NCBI GenBank assembly: GCA_003140075.1
Contig: PLIO01000088.1
Span: 647 to 41,553 of the forward strand
Origin: Acidobacteriaceae bacterium
GTDB lineage: Bacteria; Acidobacteriota; Terriglobia; Terriglobales; Acidobacteriaceae
Length of the DNA: 40,907 bases
Direction: 5' to 3'
Below are positions 12,868 to 20,008 of this stretch, piece by piece. A program made the position numbers and the translations under genes. The notes under the pieces were generated by a model. The model made no database searches. It was not told the origin of the DNA and worked only from the letters and a program-made list of their open reading frames with translations. Positions within the stretch are counted from its first letter, which is position 1. Every line of letters begins with the position of its first letter.

Positions 12868-14229
12868 ATGTCCGCCGATTCTCACAAGACCTTTTACCTC
12901 GAAACCTTCGGCTGCCAGATGAACGTGCATGACTCCGAAAAGGTCATTGGCACGCTGGTGCACGAGGGATACAAACAGGTAGAGACGGTCGAGCAGGCCG
13001 ACTTGATTCTGTACAACACCTGCTCCATTCGCGACAAGGCGGAGCAAAAGGTCTTCCATCGGCTGGCGGACTACAAGAAGCTGCTGGCCCAGGGCAAGAA
13101 GTTTGGCGTGCTGGGATGCGTGGCGCAGCAGGAAGGCGAAAAGATTTTTGAGCGCGCGCCTCATGTCTCGCTCGTATGCGGATCGGCCAGCTACCGCAAC
13201 CTGCCGGAAATGCTGACGCAACTTGAAGTAGGGAAGCGGGAAGCCCCGAAGCCCGAAGCCCGAAGCCTGATTCGCATCACCGGACTCGACGACCGCGAAA
13301 CCGACAAGTGCTTCGAAACCGAATTCACCGCCCGCACCAATCCGCATCGCGGATACATCACCATCATTGAAGGCTGCGACAAGTTTTGCGCCTACTGTGT
13401 GGTGCCGTACACCCGCGGCAAGGAGCGCAGTCGCACTTACGAGTCGGTACTCGCCGAAGCCCGCCAGATGGCCGATCTCGGCTACACGGAAATTCAACTG
13501 CTGGGCCAGAACGTAAATTCCTACAAAGACCCGGCAGGGAAGCGGTCTTTCGCCGAATTGTTGGCCGCCGTGGGCGAAGTTCCCGGCATTCGCCGAGTTC
13601 GATTTACAACTTCCCACCCCCGCGACTTCGGACGCGACATCGTCGATGCCATCGATGCCGTCCCCACGCTTTGCGATCACGTTCATCTGCCCGTGCAGAG
13701 CGGATCGGACCGCGTGCTGAACGCCATGCAGCGCCTCTACACCCGCGAGCAATATCTCGAACGCATCGCTTGGATGAGGTCCGCAAAACGCCAGATCAGC
13801 ATCACCAGCGATATAATCGTGGGCTTTCCGGGAGAGACAGAAGAAGATTTTGCGGAGACTCTATCGCTGTTAGATGAAGTCGGCTACGACGCCGTATTCA
13901 CCTTCAAATACTCCCCCCGCCCAAACACCCCTTCGCTCGCACTCGAGGACGCGATCCCAGACGAGGAGAAAGCGCGCCGGCTGGACGTGCTAATGGCCAC
14001 ACAGAGAGAGATTCAGATTGCACGCTACAAGAAATACATAGGAACAATTATAGAAGTAATGGTTGAAGGCAGGAACGAAGCCCGCGGGCAATGGATTGGC
14101 CGCACCTCGCAGAACAAGACCCTGAACTTTACCGCCCCGGAGCTGGCGACTCCCAAGCTGGGAAGCTATGTGCCAGTTAAAGCGACCGCGAGCTTTCCCA
14201 ACTCTCTCGTAGGCGAAATGGTGGTATAA
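12868..14229 (+). CDS. miaB: tRNA-2-methylthio-N6-dimethylallyladenosine synthase MiaB
   Basis: MiaB methylthiolates i6A37 of tRNAs reading UNN codons, using two [4Fe-4S] clusters and SAM. The 453-residue protein has the N-terminal UPF0004 cysteines (Cys16 in FGCQMN, Cys52 in YNTCSIR, Cys84 in LGCVAQ), the radical SAM CxxxCxxC (Cys170, Cys174, Cys177 in EGCDKFCAYC) with PYTRGKERSR, and a C-terminal TRAM domain (ARGQWIGRTSQNKTLNF). ATG 12868 directly precedes the conserved KTFYLETFGCQMN. The longer frame from 12814 is encoded by a REP copy and rejected. A bifunctional-nuclease gene follows 70 bp later. Confidence 0.97.
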   Translation: MSADSHKTFYLETFGCQMNVHDSEKVIGTLVHEGYKQVETVEQADLILYNTCSIRDKAEQKVFHRLADYKKLLAQGKKFGVLGCVAQQEGEKIFERAPHVSLVCGSASYRNLPEMLTQLEVGKREAPKPEARSLIRITGLDDRETDKCFETEFTARTNPHRGYITIIEGCDKFCAYCVVPYTRGKERSRTYESVLAEARQMADLGYTEIQLLGQNVNSYKDPAGKRSFAELLAAVGEVPGIRRVRFTTSHPRDFGRDIVDAIDAVPTLCDHVHLPVQSGSDRVLNAMQRLYTREQYLERIAWMRSAKRQISITSDIIVGFPGETEEDFAETLSLLDEVGYDAVFTFKYSPRPNTPSLALEDAIPDEEKARRLDVLMATQREIQIARYKKYIGTIIEVMVEGRNEARGQWIGRTSQNKTLNFTAPELATPKLGSYVPVKATASFPNSLVGEMVV

Positions 14230-14299
14230 GAAGCGAAGAACGCTCGCCCCACCTGAGCCGCAGCGGTTGGATGAGGAAGAGCAGCCGGAGGAGGTCAGC

Positions 14300-14785
14300 A
14301 TGGAAGTAGAGATGACGATCCGTGGACTTTTGATGGATCCGGTGACGAATACGCCGATTGTGATCCTCAAGGATGTGGCGGGGGAGAGTGTGCTGCCGAT
14401 CTGGGTTGGAGTTTACGAAGCGAATGCGATTGCGCTGGAGATGGAGAAGGTGAACACACCGCGGCCGATGACGCACGATCTGATTAAGAACGTGCTCACT
14501 GGGCTGGAGACGCAGGTGCACAAGGTTGTGGTGACGGAGCTGCGCGAGGACACTTTTTATGCGGTGATCTGGCTGGAGCGCGGGGGCGAGGTGGTGAGCA
14601 TCGACTCGCGGCCGTCGGATGCGCTGGCGCTGGCGTTGCGGGTGGATTGTCCGATCTACGTGGATGAGATTGTGCTGAAGAATTCGAAGCAGGCGGCGAA
14701 CATGTCGGATCGTGTGACTGCGGAAGAATTGCGCAAGTATCTGGAAGGGCTGAACGACGAGGATTTGGGCAAGTACAAGATGTAG
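14300..14785 (+). CDS. Bifunctional nuclease (BFN/DUF151) family protein
   Basis: From ATG 14300, preceded by GGAGGAGGT, the product is 161 residues. The BFN pattern is clear: IRGLLMDPVTNTPIVILKD, LPIWVGVYEANAIALEME, RPMTHDLIKNVLTGL, VVVTELREDTFYAVIWL and DSRPSDALALALRVDCPIYV. A short UVR-like helical tail, VTAEELRKYLEGLNDEDLGK, ends the protein. Plant and bacterial members are reported to have DNase/RNase activity; a physiological role here is unknown. It follows miaB closely and may share its transcript. Confidence 0.93.
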   Translation: MEVEMTIRGLLMDPVTNTPIVILKDVAGESVLPIWVGVYEANAIALEMEKVNTPRPMTHDLIKNVLTGLETQVHKVVVTELREDTFYAVIWLERGGEVVSIDSRPSDALALALRVDCPIYVDEIVLKNSKQAANMSDRVTAEELRKYLEGLNDEDLGKYKM

Positions 14786-14786
14786 G

Positions 14787-14826
14787 GGAATTGAGTGATC
14801 GGGTGATCGGGTGATTTTGTGATTTG
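14787..14826 (+). repeat. TGATCGGG tandem-word repeat
   Basis: GAGTGATCGGGTGATCGGGTGATTTTG: the unit GTGATCGG(G) is repeated with drift. Related stretches occur at 17308-17405 and 19976-20008, always between genes. Function unknown. Confidence 0.6.
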
Positions 14827-14899
14827 AGCGTTCTACGCTGCTTGGCAGTTGCGAGGCGACGGGCATCTGTCCTTCTTCTGTGATGCCGAATATCCATTC

Positions 14900-14937
14900 T
14901 TGACATCAAGTTGTCCACAATGACATCATAGTGTCAT
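14900..14937 (+). promoter_or_regulatory. vapBC promoter and operator
   Basis: TTGACA (14900-14905) is followed after 18 bp by CATCAT (14924-14929), a weak -10. The inverted repeat ATGACA-tcatag-TGTCAT (14920-14937) overlaps the -10 and start, and TTGT-CC-ACAA (14911-14920) lies in the spacer. The ATG at 14939 follows directly, so the transcript is nearly leaderless. Autorepression by the VapBC complex is the likely use. Confidence 0.6.
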
Positions 14938-14938
14938 C

Positions 14939-15169
14939 ATGCGCACCACATTGAACCTGGATGATGACGCTCTGAAAATCCTGCGGGAGTATTCTGAGAC
15001 ACGGTCACTGGCGCTGGGGAAGGCGGCCTCAGAACTGGTACGCAAAGGCGCCAAAGCGGCAGTGCCTACTCGCTTGGTGGACGGGTTCGTTGTCTTTGAT
15101 ATTCCTTCGGGAGGGCCCAAGATCAGCAGTGAGCGAGTAAAGGAACTCCTTGAATCGGAATTGGAATGA
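14939..15169 (+). CDS. vapB: VapB-type antitoxin
   Basis: The 76-residue protein begins MRTTLNLDDDALKILREYSE, a ribbon-helix-helix DNA-binding head, followed by RSLALGKAASELVRKGAKA. Its C-terminal half (VFDIPSGGPKISSERVKELL) would wrap the toxin. It overlaps the toxin gene by 4 bp (ATGA), the usual coupling. A palindromic operator abuts the start codon. No ribosome-binding site is visible because the leader is too short. Confidence 0.88.
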   Translation: MRTTLNLDDDALKILREYSETRSLALGKAASELVRKGAKAAVPTRLVDGFVVFDIPSGGPKISSERVKELLESELE

Positions 15170-15588
15170 GGGCCTTGCTGGATGTAAACGTTCTGGTTTC
15201 GCTGGCCTGGCCGGAGCATCGCCAGTACTCGGTGGCGAGGGCGTGGTTTGCGAAGAATCGCGCGAAAGGGTGGGCGACCTGCCCATTGGTGCAAGCTGGA
15301 TTCGTGCGCATCGTGTCGAACCCAGCTTTCTCAGCGCGTGCGGTTTCGGTGCAGGAAGCCGTGGAAGCTCTTCGAACCAGTCTGCGGGATGATGCCCATC
15401 AATTCTGGCCCGACTCGATGTCCTTTCCTGATGCGATGCAGTTCCTAGAGCATCCGCTCAGAGGCCACCAGCAGATCACCGATGCGTACCTAATCGCGCT
15501 GGCGATCAAGAATCGGGGGAAGGTGGCGACGCTGGATCGGGGGATTGTGCAGTTTGCGCCAGCGGGGACGGTGGAGTTGGTTGCGTAG
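15166..15588 (+). CDS. vapC: VapC-type PIN-domain toxin
   Basis: The 140-residue PIN ribonuclease has MRALLDVNVLVSLAWPEH with Asp6 and Glu17, ITDAYLIALAI with Asp106, and ATLDRGI with Asp124, a full set of acidic residues for Mg-dependent RNA cleavage. The TTS/HxxTDAYL subgroup usually cleaves tRNA or rRNA, but the target cannot be told from sequence. It is translationally coupled to vapB. Both genes appear intact. Confidence 0.92.
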   Translation: MRALLDVNVLVSLAWPEHRQYSVARAWFAKNRAKGWATCPLVQAGFVRIVSNPAFSARAVSVQEAVEALRTSLRDDAHQFWPDSMSFPDAMQFLEHPLRGHQQITDAYLIALAIKNRGKVATLDRGIVQFAPAGTVELVA

Positions 15589-15607
15589 GGGCGAAGGTCA
15601 AGAGCGT

Positions 15608-15640
15608 TAAACACAGAGGACACAGAGGTCCACAGGGTAA
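15608..15640 (+). repeat. CACAGAGG-type word repeat
   Basis: TAAACACAGAGGACACAGAGG followed by TCCACAGGG; the CACAGAGG word occurs twice with a 9-bp period. It belongs to the same dispersed family as 1662-1699 and 19015-19050. Confidence 0.65.
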
Positions 15641-15693
15641 GGCGACGCTGGTTTACATAATACCCGTTATCGGACATTGCATCGCGATGCGGC

Positions 15694-16029
15694 TCAGTCA
15701 GGCTTGCTTGAAACTGCAGTTTCCCTCGCCGGGATATCTGGCGTCTGCGGACCTTTCACGCCTAGCACCCTAAGATCCTTTGCGAATCGCTCTTTCAACG
15801 CAGATTGGAACTCCCTGCATCTGTCGATGTCTGTGCGATCAAAAAGCAGTGCGCCCCGCCCTGATCCCAGCTCCTCCAAACCAGCGTCGTCCAGTAGCTC
15901 GTATGCAGCAGTATCCAGAACGTCGTCGATTGCTCGAATACGCTTGACGATGACCGTCGGCGGTGTGCCAGGTGCGACGCCCCAAAACGCACCTGCATCC
16001 CGAAATCGGTTCGGCTTAGAAGGGTCCAT
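15694..16029 (-). CDS. Hypothetical protein, probably 5'-truncated
   Basis: From ATG 16029 the product is 111 residues, MDPSKPNRFRDAGAFWGVAP onward, with a well-formed helical centre (RIRAIDDVLDTAAYELLDDAGLEELGSGRGALLFDRTDIDR). The frame upstream of the ATG still reads like protein (HHEHPTFRQWL) for about 12 codons until it meets the tail of REP copy 7, where a stop appears. The native N-terminus was therefore probably cut off by repeat insertion. The family is not recognised. It may still be translated from the internal ATG. Confidence 0.5.
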   Translation of the reverse strand: MDPSKPNRFRDAGAFWGVAPGTPPTVIVKRIRAIDDVLDTAAYELLDDAGLEELGSGRGALLFDRTDIDRCREFQSALKERFAKDLRVLGVKGPQTPDIPARETAVSSKPD

Positions 16030-16060
16030 CAGCCACTGTCGGAACGTCGGGTGCTCATGA

Positions 16061-16112
16061 TGACAAAATCAAAGTCAAAAACGTCGGACAGGAGTGTCCG
16101 ACCCACACGGGC
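16061..16112 (-). repeat. REP copy 7, reverse
   Basis: The hairpin at 16083-16102 uses the CTCC loop variant (CAGGAG in plus sense), with a TCAAAGTCAAAA tail on the left and CCACACGGG on the right. It abuts the truncated hypothetical gene. Confidence 0.88.
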
Positions 16113-16120
16113 AACAGCAG

Positions 16121-16163
16121 ATTCCTCACCGGGCTATCGCCCGATTCGGAATGACAAGGTTTT
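16121..16163 (+). repeat. CAGATTCCTC...CGGAATGACA repeat, copy A
   Basis: CAGATTCCTC, a short hairpin (CGGGCTA-TCGCCCG) and CGGAATGACAAG. The same flanks (CAGGTTCCTC... CGGAATGACAAG) enclose a different hairpin at 16467-16533, inside truB. The two copies are about 340 bp apart. Confidence 0.7.
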
Positions 16164-16179
16164 GTCCCCGACTCGCGAG

Positions 16180-17298
16180 TTATTCATTCGGGAAGACGAT
16201 TTTGGGATGGAACAAGGTGCCGGCTACGCGGGTGGCGATGGCGATGAGATCGCGCTGTCCGTGGAAGACTTTGACTTGGCGGGCGCGGGAGAGTTCAGGG
16301 AGGTTAACGGGGCGGCCATTGCGGATGCGGGCGGCGGTGGCGTCGTCGGCGGTGACGGAGGGGAGTTGGGGCAGGAGCTGGCGGGGGTGGATGAAGAGGT
16401 CCTGCATGCCGTCGCTTCCGCCTGCCTGAATGCGCGATTTCAGAGCGTGAAGTTGAGGGTCCAGAACAGCAGGTTCCTCCACTCCGCTTCCCTTTCCCTT
16501 CGGGAAAGCGAAGCTCCGGTCGGAATGACAAGCTCTTGCCTGAACTTCCAACTGCTCCTTATTCCCCGCGATAGTCTCAACTTCCTCGATGGTGTGGGCA
16601 TGCGCGATGTCGAATTCGGCGACGGCGGTGCGGCGGAGGGATTCGAGATGGGCTCCGCAGCCGAGGAGTTGGCCCATTTCGTGGGCGATGGAGCGCATGT
16701 AGGTTCCGGAGGCGACGCGGGCGCGGAAGCGGGCGCGGTCGGCGTCGACGGAAAGGATGACGAATTCTTTGATCTCGACTTGGACCGGCTTGAGGATTAC
16801 CTCTTTATCTTTTCTTGCCAGCTTGTAGGCGGGGACGCCGTGGATTTTCTTGGCGGAGAATGGCGGTGGAGTTTGCTCAATGAGGCCGTGGAATTTGGCG
16901 GCGAGTTGTTGGAGAGTGTCCAGGTTAAGATCGGGCCTTCGGCCCGATGGACAGCCGGGGGCGGCTGTTCCCACATCGCCTCGGGAGGCCGTCTCTGCAG
17001 TCCCCATATGATTTGAGGAGGCTAGTTCTACATGTGGCTCCAAGGGGTCGCCGTCGGCGTCGTAGGTGTTGGTGGCGAAGCCGAAGCGGATCACGCCTTC
17101 GTAGGTCTTCTCAGACGTGGTGTAGAACTGGGCGAGACGGGTGAGACTGCCGGTGACGAGGGGGAGAACGCCGGTGGCGAGTGGGTCGAGGGTGCCGAGA
17201 TGGCCGACGGAGCGCTGCTGCAGAATGCGGCGCACGCGGTTGACTACGTCGTGGGAGGTCCAGCCAGCGGGCTTGTCGATGATGATGACGCCATTCAT
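16180..17298 (-). CDS. truB: tRNA pseudouridine(55) synthase TruB with two repeat-derived insertions
   Basis: TruB makes pseudouridine 55 in the T-loop of tRNAs. Conserved parts are MNGVIIIDKPAGWTSHDVV, GHLGTLDPLATGVLPL with catalytic Asp38, TPPPFSAKKIHG, RARVASGTYMRSIAHEMG and a PUA-like end. The protein is 372 residues, about 60 longer than usual. Extra residues ~94-123 (16930-17019) and ~247-299 (16402-16560) sit between conserved blocks and are encoded by palindromic repeats that keep the frame. The catalytic core is undisturbed, so the enzyme is probably active. The usual rbfA/infB neighbours are absent. Confidence 0.95.
   Translation of the reverse strand: MNGVIIIDKPAGWTSHDVVNRVRRILQQRSVGHLGTLDPLATGVLPLVTGSLTRLAQFYTTSEKTYEGVIRFGFATNTYDADGDPLEPHVELASSNHMGTAETASRGDVGTAAPGCPSGRRPDLNLDTLQQLAAKFHGLIEQTPPPFSAKKIHGVPAYKLARKDKEVILKPVQVEIKEFVILSVDADRARFRARVASGTYMRSIAHEMGQLLGCGAHLESLRRTAVAEFDIAHAHTIEEVETIAGNKEQLEVQARACHSDRSFAFPKGKGSGVEEPAVLDPQLHALKSRIQAGGSDGMQDLFIHPRQLLPQLPSVTADDATAARIRNGRPVNLPELSRARQVKVFHGQRDLIAIATRVAGTLFHPKIVFPNE
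16460..16540 (+). repeat. CAGGTTCCTC...CGGAATGACA repeat, copy B, inside truB
   Basis: The hairpin CTTTCCC-TTC-GGGAAAG is flanked by CAGGTTCCTC on the left and CGGAATGACAAG on the right, matching copy A at 16121-16163. It is read in frame as part of truB insertion 2 (CHSDRSFAFPKGKGSGVEEP). Confidence 0.75.
16930..17019. repeat. Palindromic insertion 1 inside truB
   Basis: TCGGGCC-TTC-GGCCCGA forms a perfect hairpin at the left edge, followed by a GACAGCC...GGCTGTT imperfect hairpin. It corresponds to residues ~94-123 of TruB (GDVGTAAPGCPSGRRPD), which have no place in the family alignment as I know it. Confidence 0.65.
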
Positions 17299-17307
17299 GG
17301 GGAACCG

Positions 17308-17405
17308 GGTGATTGTGCGATTGGGTGATCGGGTGATTGGAAATCGAATCGAGTAAGATTACCCGTTATTGAGTCATTGAGCGACCGGTAATCGGGCGAT
17401 TGAAA
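17308..17405 (+). repeat. GTGATCGGG tandem-word repeat
   Basis: GTGATTGTGCGATTGGGTGA is followed by TCGGGTGATTGG and later ACCGGTAATCGGGCGATTG. It is the same word family as at 14787. It fills most of the divergent gap between truB and the rhomboid gene. Confidence 0.6.
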
Positions 17406-17468
17406 AACAATTTGGATTTTCGGCGGCTCAATCACTTAATTGCTCATTACTAAACTACCAGACTTCTT

Positions 17469-18164
17469 ATGCTTCCTCTTCGCGATGACCAGCCTCGGTA
17501 TAGCACGCCTTGGGTGAACTATTTTCTGATTGGGCTGAACCTGGTGATTTTTTTCTTCGAGGCTGCGCTGGATCCGCAGAGCCTGGAGATGGTGATTCGT
17601 CAATTTGGGGTGGTGCCGGCGCATCTGGCGGCGTTTCTGGCGGGGTCGCCAAAGTATCCGCTGGTGGCGATCGTGCTTCCCTTCTTTACATCTCTGTTCT
17701 TGCACGGATCGTGGATGCACGTGATTGGCAATATGTGGTTTCTCTACATTTTTGGCGACAACGTGGAGGACTACATCGGGCACTTTAAGTATCTGGTGTT
17801 TTACTTACTTACCGGCCTGCTGGCCATGGGCACGCATATGGCAATGAATCTGCACTCTACAGCGCCCGCCCTGGGAGCTAGCGGAGCGATTGCGGGGGTG
17901 CTGGGAGCGTATTTCATTCTGTATCCACGGGCGCGGGTGCTGACGTGGTTTTTCGTGTTTGTGCTGTGGGTGCCGGCGTGGGTCATCCTGGGATATTGGT
18001 TTGTGCTCAATTTCTTGAGCGGGACGGCGACTTCGCTCGCGGTGCAAGGCCGGAACATGGGCGGGGTGGCGTTTTGGGCGCATGTGGGAGGGTTCGTGGC
18101 GGGAGCGTTGCTGGTGAAGCTTTTCGGGGAGCGGCAGCGGCGGTATCCGTATGCGTATCAGTAG
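17469..18164 (+). CDS. Rhomboid-family intramembrane serine protease
   Basis: The 231-residue polytopic protein has the rhomboid core: HGSWMHVIGNMWFLYIFGDN (79-98), the nucleophile Ser138 in LGASGAIAG, and the dyad His205 in FWAHVGGFVAG. Six or seven TM segments are visible, including an N-terminal one (FLIGLNLVIFFF) and an extra-long segment before the His helix (VLTWFFVFVLWVPAWVILGYWF). It cleaves TM segments of unknown substrates in the inner membrane. The start ATG 17469 directly precedes LPLRDDQPR, a common rhomboid opening. It stands alone between repeats. Confidence 0.93.
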   Translation: MLPLRDDQPRYSTPWVNYFLIGLNLVIFFFEAALDPQSLEMVIRQFGVVPAHLAAFLAGSPKYPLVAIVLPFFTSLFLHGSWMHVIGNMWFLYIFGDNVEDYIGHFKYLVFYLLTGLLAMGTHMAMNLHSTAPALGASGAIAGVLGAYFILYPRARVLTWFFVFVLWVPAWVILGYWFVLNFLSGTATSLAVQGRNMGGVAFWAHVGGFVAGALLVKLFGERQRRYPYAYQ

Positions 18165-18220
18165 GGCTGCGCGAAAAAATCAAAGTCTAGATCGGGCAAC
18201 AGCCAGAGCGACACCAACTG

Positions 18221-18265
18221 CAAAAGTCAAAGGCGTCGGACAAGAGTGTCCGACCCACACGGGCA
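18221..18265 (-). repeat. REP copy 8, reverse
   Basis: Perfect hairpin at 18234-18253 with the CTCT loop, a TCAAAGGC tail on the left and CCACACGGG on the right. Confidence 0.9.
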
Positions 18266-18318
18266 CCAGCAAGATCAACTGCAAAGTCAAAGGGCGACGA
18301 GCGAGGACGCGCCCGACG

Positions 18319-18340
18319 GCCGCCGAGACGGCGGCGCTAC
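18319..18340 (-). repeat. GTAG-headed REP (second REP family), single copy
   Basis: On the minus strand it reads GTAGC followed by GCCGCC-GTCTC-GGCGGC, a 6-bp stem. It is the same family as the paired element at 38431-38477. Confidence 0.7.
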
Positions 18341-18343
18341 GCA

Positions 18344-18913
18344 TTACTTCTTGGGGCGTGATTCTGGTGGGACGAGGCCTGACAAGCGGTAGTAGACGAC
18401 GAGTTGGCCGTAGTGTTCGCCGGAATGCTCGATGAAACCGTAGGCCGCATCTGAGATGCGGACCTGCTGGTTGGCGAAGGGGTCGACGATTAAGTCGGAC
18501 ATGCCTTTATCGCCTTTGGTTTTGATGGCGGCGGCGCCGTCGGCAAAGGCCTTTTTCACGAAGGCAACGACGTCGGCCTTGGTTTTGTATTGAGCGCGGC
18601 TGGGGTTCTCCTCAGCCGGTAGCTTCTGGCCCAACACCCCATTGGTAAAAAAATAATTCGCGTTGGCGGCATGGAGCAGTTGTTCGGCGAAGGTGCGCTG
18701 GGCGGGCGTGGGCTTGAAGTCGTACTTGTCGGGAAAATCTTCGGCCATGGCGATGAGCTTGCGGCCGATGTCGTTCCAGGAGTCGAGCACGACCTTGGAA
18801 GGGCTATCGGCGGGCTTTACGGCGGCTTCTTTCTTGGTGTCTTGCGCGTGGGCGGGAAGAGTAAGAATTGCTGCGGCGCACAGTACGGCTATGAGAACCA
18901 GTGACTTGCTCAT
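18344..18913 (-). CDS. Secreted DinB-like protein
   Basis: The 189-residue protein starts with a signal peptide (MSKSLVLIAVLCAAAILTLP, cleavage near AHA-QD). The mature part resembles the DinB four-helix fold: FAEQLLHAANANYFF with a first His and EHSGEHYGQLVVYYRLSGLVP with two more, the usual three-His metal site. The C-terminus PPESRPKK is typical of secreted acidobacterial members. A thiol-transferase-like role is known only for some relatives. It stands alone. Confidence 0.8.
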   Translation of the reverse strand: MSKSLVLIAVLCAAAILTLPAHAQDTKKEAAVKPADSPSKVVLDSWNDIGRKLIAMAEDFPDKYDFKPTPAQRTFAEQLLHAANANYFFTNGVLGQKLPAEENPSRAQYKTKADVVAFVKKAFADGAAAIKTKGDKGMSDLIVDPFANQQVRISDAAYGFIEHSGEHYGQLVVYYRLSGLVPPESRPKK

Positions 18914-19014
18914 GGGACAGTTCCTCCTCGAGAGCCCTCTTGGGCCGGCGTAATGTTAGTCCGAATTTTCGTCCGTGTAAACGCCGGATCGGAGGAGTCC
19001 TAGAAAAGATCTTT

Positions 19015-19050
19015 CAACCACAGGGGACACAGAGGGTGCACAGAGGTTAG
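19015..19050 (+). repeat. CACAGAGG-type word repeat
   Basis: CCACAGGGGACACAGAGGG followed by TGCACAGAGGTTAG. Same dispersed family as at 1662 and 15608. Confidence 0.65.
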
Positions 19051-19216
19051 ATGTTTTGTTGTGGCTTCGTTTTATTCGCGCTTCAGAGAAGTCCGGCGGT
19101 GCGGAGGATCTCCAGGTTTCGAGACTGCGTCGGCGACGGTGGAGGGAGACAGCATTTTCTGGCGCGGGGGCTTGGGGCCACAGCGTCCAAGCAACTGAGT
19201 GTCCACTGCACGCGAT

Positions 19217-19365
19217 CCCACTTCTCGCAAAAGAAGCGAGAAGTGGGGTACCCCTGATGTGGAATCCGACCCAAAGCAAAAGCAAAAGCAAAGTGAAAGG
19301 CGTCGGACAGAGCCTACCCTGAGCTTGCCGAAGGGAGTGTCCGACCCACATGGTCCGACCCACAC
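19217..19365 (-). repeat. Composite element: CCCACTTCTCGC hairpin + CAAAG tract + long REP copy 9
   Basis: CCCACTTCTCGC (19217-19228) pairs perfectly over 12 bp with GCGAGAAGTGGG (19236-19247). A CAAAAG/CAAAG tract follows (19271-19298), then GTCGGACA (19302-19309)...TGTCCGAC (19338-19345) with the long loop, and finally a duplicated GTCCGACCCACA. This is the mirror image of the 8012-8205 element. Confidence 0.8.
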
Positions 19366-19367
19366 GG

Positions 19368-19976
19368 TCAAACTCCGTTGGGGCGCTGGCGGATTAGGGA
19401 GAGGAACTCCTGGCGGGTTTCGTTTTCGTTGCGGAAGCAGCCCAGCATGGAGGACGTGACGGCGGTGGAATGCTGTTTCTCGACGCCGCGCATCATCATG
19501 CACAAGTGGCGGGCTTCGATGACCACGCCCACGCCTTGCGGTTCGATTACGTTCTGAATGGTCTCGGCAATCTGGGTGGTGAGGCGCTCCTGGATTTGCA
19601 GGCGGCGGGAGAAGAGTTCGACCAGGCGCGGAACTTTGCTGAGGCCGATGACCTTGCCGTTGGGGATGTAGGCGACGTGCACCTTGCCGAAGAACGGCAG
19701 CAGGTGGTGTTCGCAGAGGCTGAACATTTCGATGTCTTTGACGATGACCATTTCGTCGTAGGTAACGGTGAACAGCGCGCCTTTGAGCAGGGCCTCGGGG
19801 TCTTCGCTATAGCCGCGGGTGAGGGTTTGCAGCGATTTGCGAACGCGCTCGGGAGTGCGCTGGAGACCTTCGCGTTGCGGGTCTTCGCCGAGGCGGACGA
19901 GCATTTCCTGGACGAGATCTTCGAAGCTGGCGCTGGTGAGAGTGGAGGCGGGTTCGGTTGAGGGTTTCATGGTCAT
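19368..19976 (-). CDS. folE: GTP cyclohydrolase I
   Basis: FolE converts GTP to 7,8-dihydroneopterin triphosphate, the first step to folate and biopterin. The 202-residue type IA enzyme has Zn ligands Cys88 and His91 ([11 protein letters not shown]) and Cys159 ([14 protein letters not shown]), plus [23 protein letters not shown]. Its last residues (RQRPNGV) reach the edge of a repeat element, but the core is complete. The next two minus-strand genes upstream are PTPS-like, so the cluster can make 6-pyruvoyl-tetrahydropterin or carboxy-tetrahydropterin. A TGATCGGG word repeat separates it from the first of them. Confidence 0.96.
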   Translation of the reverse strand: MTMKPSTEPASTLTSASFEDLVQEMLVRLGEDPQREGLQRTPERVRKSLQTLTRGYSEDPEALLKGALFTVTYDEMVIVKDIEMFSLCEHHLLPFFGKVHVAYIPNGKVIGLSKVPRLVELFSRRLQIQERLTTQIAETIQNVIEPQGVGVVIEARHLCMMMRGVEKQHSTAVTSSMLGCFRNENETRQEFLSLIRQRPNGV

Positions 19977-20008
19977 CGGGTCATTGCGTGATCGGGTGAT
20001 TTTGCGAT
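19976..20008 (+). repeat. GTGATCGGG tandem-word repeat
   Basis: CATCGGGTCATTGCGTGATC followed by GGGTGATTTTGCGATT; same word family as at 14787 and 17308. It fills the gap between folE and the PTPS-like gene. Confidence 0.55.

Larger units (their letters stand above)
18914..19367. other. Gene-free 454-bp repeat cluster
   Basis: It contains a CACAGAGG word repeat (19015-19050), a CCCACTTCTCGC hairpin and a long-loop REP copy. 19051-19210 shows no plausible gene, although TTCGAGACTGCGTCGGCGACG could be a gene remnant. No promoter for the flanking minus-strand genes is obvious. Confidence 0.5.

Noticed and set aside
12862-13752. A 296-codon minus-strand frame opposite miaB
   Set aside because: MiaB on the plus strand has all cluster cysteines and a TRAM domain; the antisense frame has none of the properties of a protein family.
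14881-14941. Possible replication origin suggested by TTGTCCACA at the skew switch
   Set aside because: Only one DnaA-box-like word is seen, there is no box cluster or AT-rich unwinding region, and no dnaA, dnaN or gyr gene. The palindromes here fit the vapBC operator better.
16051-17016. A 321-codon plus-strand frame opposite truB
   Set aside because: It starts in a REP copy and runs antisense to conserved TruB blocks; no family pattern is seen.
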